The notes under the pieces are model-generated. The model saw only the letters and a program-made list of their open reading frames with translations, did no database searches and had not been told where the DNA came from. Positions 63,411 to 64,000 of a stretch of 64,000 nt of DNA are shown in pieces. The DNA is from Sulfurifustis variabilis (GTDB lineage: Bacteria; Pseudomonadota; Gammaproteobacteria; Acidiferrobacterales; Sulfurifustaceae): contig NZ_AP014936.1 of assembly GCF_002355415.1 (NCBI RefSeq), positions 3,447,501 to 3,511,500 on the forward strand. Reading direction: 5' to 3'. Both the position numbers and the translations under genes were made by a program. Position 1 is the first letter of the stretch, and each line of letters opens with the position of its first letter.

Positions 63411-64000
63411 TCATTGGATCAGCTCGTCGGCTCGAAGGAGCAGGCCCTGCGGAATTGTCAGTCCGAGCTCGTCGGCGGCTCTGAGATTGATGACGAACTC
63501 CAGCGTCGCCGGCTGCTCGATGGGAAGCTCGGCCGGGTTCGCCCCTTTGAGGATCCTGTCGACATACATCGCCGTGCGATGATAAAGCGTCGCGTAGTCG
63601 ACCCCGTAGCTCATCAGCCCTCCCGCCTTCGGGAAGGGCTTGCGAAAGTGGACGACGGGCAGGTGATGCCGTTTCGACAGCTCGACCAGGCGCCGGGTCT
63701 CGGCGGCGACCTCACGCATCGGGGCGACGTACACACCATCCGCCTTGAACCGGCCCATCTCCTCGAAGGCCCGATCCAGGTCTTCGAGCGTCTTGAACTT
63801 GACGACCTTCGCGTCGAATCGGAGAGCCCCGGCGGCCGCCTCGGCGTCCCGAATGTAGGCGCTCGCCAGGTCTTCGGGAACACCGGCATGCACCAGCACG
63901 GCAAGACGCTTGAAGTTCGGCACTACGGTCTTGAGCAGCTCGAGCCGTTTGATGTTGAGCTCGGTGTTGTAGTAGCTCACGCCCGTCATGTTGCCCCCCG
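63411..64000 (-). CDS. ABC-type substrate-binding protein (5' end off the window)
   Basis: The C-terminal 195 or so residues of a periplasmic binding protein of the ABC_sub_bind (TrpX-like) family. The frame stays open to the window edge (GGNMTGVSYY...). Typical parts are LAVLVHAGVPE, VVKFKTLEDLDRAF, GLMSYGVDYATLYHRTAMYVDRILKG and LEFVINLRAADELGL. Such proteins are often linked to hybrid sensor kinases like the one downstream. Substrate unknown. Confidence 0.82.
   Translation of the reverse strand, partial: GGNMTGVSYYNTELNIKRLELLKTVVPNFKRLAVLVHAGVPEDLASAYIRDAEAAAGALRFDAKVVKFKTLEDLDRAFEEMGRFKADGVYVAPMREVAAETRRLVELSKRHHLPVVHFRKPFPKAGGLMSYGVDYATLYHRTAMYVDRILKGANPAELPIEQPATLEFVINLRAADELGLTIPQGLLLRADELIQ

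Overview
The window is a GC-rich, gene-dense chromosomal segment of a Gram-negative bacterium, most likely a chemolithoautotrophic gammaproteobacterium of the sulfur-oxidiser type. The taxon is inferred from gene order (argC / coiled-coil membrane protein / bactofilin / erpA; rplM-rpsI; rpe-gph-trpEGDC), an aerobic ubiquinone gene (coq7), an outer-membrane porin, and two complete RuBisCO systems. No plasmid, phage or insertion-sequence genes were recognised. The first gene (tyrS) and the last (an ABC-type substrate-binding protein) run off the window.

Layout. 1-9.8 kb holds housekeeping genes: tyrS, a peptidoglycan M23 endopeptidase, erpA, bactofilin, argC, a porin with a clear promoter, a tRNA-Gln with two palindromic partial copies of its 3' end beside it, rplM-rpsI behind a long leader, a [2Fe-2S] ferredoxin and coq7. 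9.8-17.4 kb holds a DUF885 protein, OsmC, and the tightly overlapped rpe-gph and trpE-trpG-trpD-trpC genes. 17.5-20.2 kb holds an alpha/beta hydrolase, an isoprenylcysteine-methyltransferase-like membrane protein, a small kinase and a CopD-like membrane protein. 20.3-31.1 kb is a copper-handling island: a CueR-type regulator with a 19-bp-spacer operator, a Cu(I) P-type ATPase, a CopZ-like chaperone, a CpxP-like periplasmic protein, copL-copA-copB, cupredoxins, two lipoprotein cytochromes c, a 27-residue membrane peptide, a DUF302 protein and a CusF-like protein. purC follows.

32.2-39.7 kb encodes a six-subunit membrane complex related to hydrogenase-4 and complex I (hyfB, hyfC, hyfE, hyfF, hyfG, hyfI-like). 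Its large subunit has lost the cysteines that bind Ni-Fe, while the small subunit keeps its Fe-S cysteines. It is therefore an energy-converting-hydrogenase-related (Ehr-type) complex and not a hydrogenase.

40-57.8 kb is a carbon-fixation region with two independent RuBisCO modules. The first is red-type (form IC) cbbLS with its activase cbbX, a DJ-1-family protein, an unknown protein and an aldolase fused to a Dabb domain. The second is green-type (form IA) cbbLS with cbbQ, an unknown small protein, cbbO, a beta-carbonic anhydrase, a SemiSWEET transporter and a zinc-ribbon protein. Each module has its own divergent LysR (CbbR) regulator. The unknown protein of the first module has a paralogue (48310-48696) lying between the two modules, which makes this family the best candidate for an undescribed RuBisCO-associated component.

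57.8-64 kb holds a small SHOCT lipoprotein, a nine-repeat ELWxxDGT lipoprotein, a response regulator facing a hybrid sensor kinase across a shared terminator, and the partial substrate-binding protein. An AT-rich palindromic intergenic repeat occurs three times, at 35.2, 39.1 and 53.5 kb, each time inside an operon of the carbon/energy region.
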